Source of the DNA: Syntrophobacteria bacterium | GTDB lineage: Bacteria > Desulfobacterota > Syntrophobacteria > JARFUL01 | Assembly (NCBI GenBank): GCA_029289015.1 | Contig: JARFUL010000131.1 | Coordinates: forward strand, 1 to 5,225 | Direction of reading: 5' to 3' | DNA length: 5,225 nucleotides | In this document: positions 4,712-5,225 of the stretch, one piece after another | Layout of the letters: each line of letters opens with the position of its first letter | How positions within the stretch are numbered: the stretch's first letter is position 1 | Made by a program: the position numbers and the translations under genes | Notes under the pieces: model-generated | What the model was told of the DNA's origin: nothing | What the model saw: the letters and a program-made list of their open reading frames with translations, nothing else | The model's database searches: none

Positions 4712-5225
4712 CTAGTCTTCTTCAACCTCGGGCTCCTCAGCCTCCACCTCGGCTGCTGCCTCTTCGGCCGGGGGCTCCTCGGCCTCCACCTCGGCTGCGG
4801 CCTCTTCGGCCGGGGGCTGCACCGCGACCACCGCCTCCTTGAGAAGCTCGCCCAGGTTGGAGGTGGCCTCCCGGGACTGGCCGGTGTAGCTGTAGTAGGA
4901 GCGCTCCTCGGCCTCCACCGCCTTCTTGATGGAAAGCCCTATCTTGCGCTCCTTCTTGCCGATGTTCACCACCTTGGCCTTCACCCGGTCGCCGTCCGAG
5001 TAGTCGTCAACCGAGGACCTGCCCTTGTCCTGGGGTATCTCGGAGATGTGCACCAGCCCCTCGATCCCCTCCTCGATCTCCACGAAGACGCCGAAGTCGG
5101 TGATGTTGGTCACCGTTCCCTCGATCACGGACCCCACGGGGTAGCGGATCGCGATCTCCTCCCAGGGATCGGTCTCAAGCTGCTTTATGCCCAGGGAGAA
5201 CCTCTCGTTCTCCTTGTCTATCTTG
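4712..5225 (-). CDS. rpsA: 30S ribosomal protein S1, C-terminal 170 residues, cut by the right edge
   Basis: S1 binds mRNA on the small ribosomal subunit and helps initiation at structured or weak ribosome sites. The visible part starts in the end of one S1 domain (KIDKENERFSLGIKQLETDPWEEI, fragment residues 1-24, a hallmark of S1). It continues with one complete S1 domain (about 28-102) containing GTVTNITDFGVFVEIEEGIEGLVHISE and ending KKERKIGLSIKKA. A linker with several Tyr and Ser follows, then an acidic Ala/Glu/Pro tail (137-170) made of two copies of a 14-residue unit plus EPEVEED. The stop is TAG. The reading frame is open to the window edge, so the true start is outside; a GTG at 5137 lies inside the S1 domain and is not a start. 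sppA follows in the same direction. Confidence 0.95.
   Translation of the reverse strand, partial: KIDKENERFSLGIKQLETDPWEEIAIRYPVGSVIEGTVTNITDFGVFVEIEEGIEGLVHISEIPQDKGRSSVDDYSDGDRVKAKVVNIGKKERKIGLSIKKAVEAEERSYYSYTGQSREATSNLGELLKEAVVAVQPPAEEAAAEVEAEEPPAEEAAAEVEAEEPEVEED
4733..4816 (-). repeat. 42-bp tandem duplication in the 3' end of rpsA
   Basis: Two adjacent 42-base units (4816-4775 and 4774-4733) match at 40 of 42 positions. Each encodes PPAEEAAAEVEAEE, and both differences are synonymous third-base changes in alanine codons. The unit length keeps the frame, so copy number could change without breaking the protein. Confidence 0.9.

Noticed and set aside
5135..5137. GTG as the start of a short S1-domain protein
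   Set aside because: The frame continues upstream to the window edge with KIDKENERFSLGIKQLE, a standard inner segment of ribosomal protein S1, so this codon is internal.

Overview
The window is GC-rich bacterial chromosomal DNA that is almost fully coding. It holds five protein genes, two of them cut by the window edges. The lineage is uncertain. Frequent ATA and AGG codons at high GC, a B12-dependent ribonucleotide reductase and the adjacent pair rpsA-sppA all fit an anaerobic or microaerophilic 'deltaproteobacterial' (Desulfobacterota-like) or Nitrospirota-like genome, but no marker here settles it. Nothing suggests phage, plasmid or insertion-sequence DNA, and there is no CRISPR array.

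Left part (1-1209, minus strand): a complete regulatory chain leads into the 5' half of a class II ribonucleotide reductase gene (nrdJ). In transcription order it has a near-consensus sigma-70 promoter (1209-1181), a well-conserved cobalamin riboswitch aptamer (1164-991), an expression platform ending in an intrinsic terminator (929-906), a strong Shine-Dalgarno site (856-850) and the start codon at 843. The gene runs off the left edge just after the catalytic Asn-Pro-Cys-Gly-Glu motif. This is the most interesting part of the window. Cobalamin riboswitches usually switch off B12 synthesis and uptake genes or B12-independent isozymes, but here one controls an enzyme that itself appears to need B12.

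Middle (1210-3114, plus strand): a 267-bp divergent intergenic region with three short perfect inverted repeats is followed by a single gene for a family 5 (peptide/nickel type) extracytoplasmic solute-binding protein. No transporter permease or ATPase genes adjoin it inside the window.

Right part (3136-5225, minus strand): a GNAT acetyltransferase gene with its own promoter and Shine-Dalgarno site converges on the solute-binding gene with a 21-bp gap. Behind it a hairpin with T-tracts on both sides ends the rpsA-sppA transcription unit. sppA encodes a short, membrane-anchored S49 signal peptide peptidase. rpsA is the 3' end of the gene for ribosomal protein S1 and ends in an acidic tail built from a 42-bp tandem duplication.

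The genes do not form one pathway. They are housekeeping functions (DNA precursor synthesis, translation, membrane proteolysis) with one transport protein and one acetyltransferase between them. The regulated nrdJ leader is the one true control system visible.
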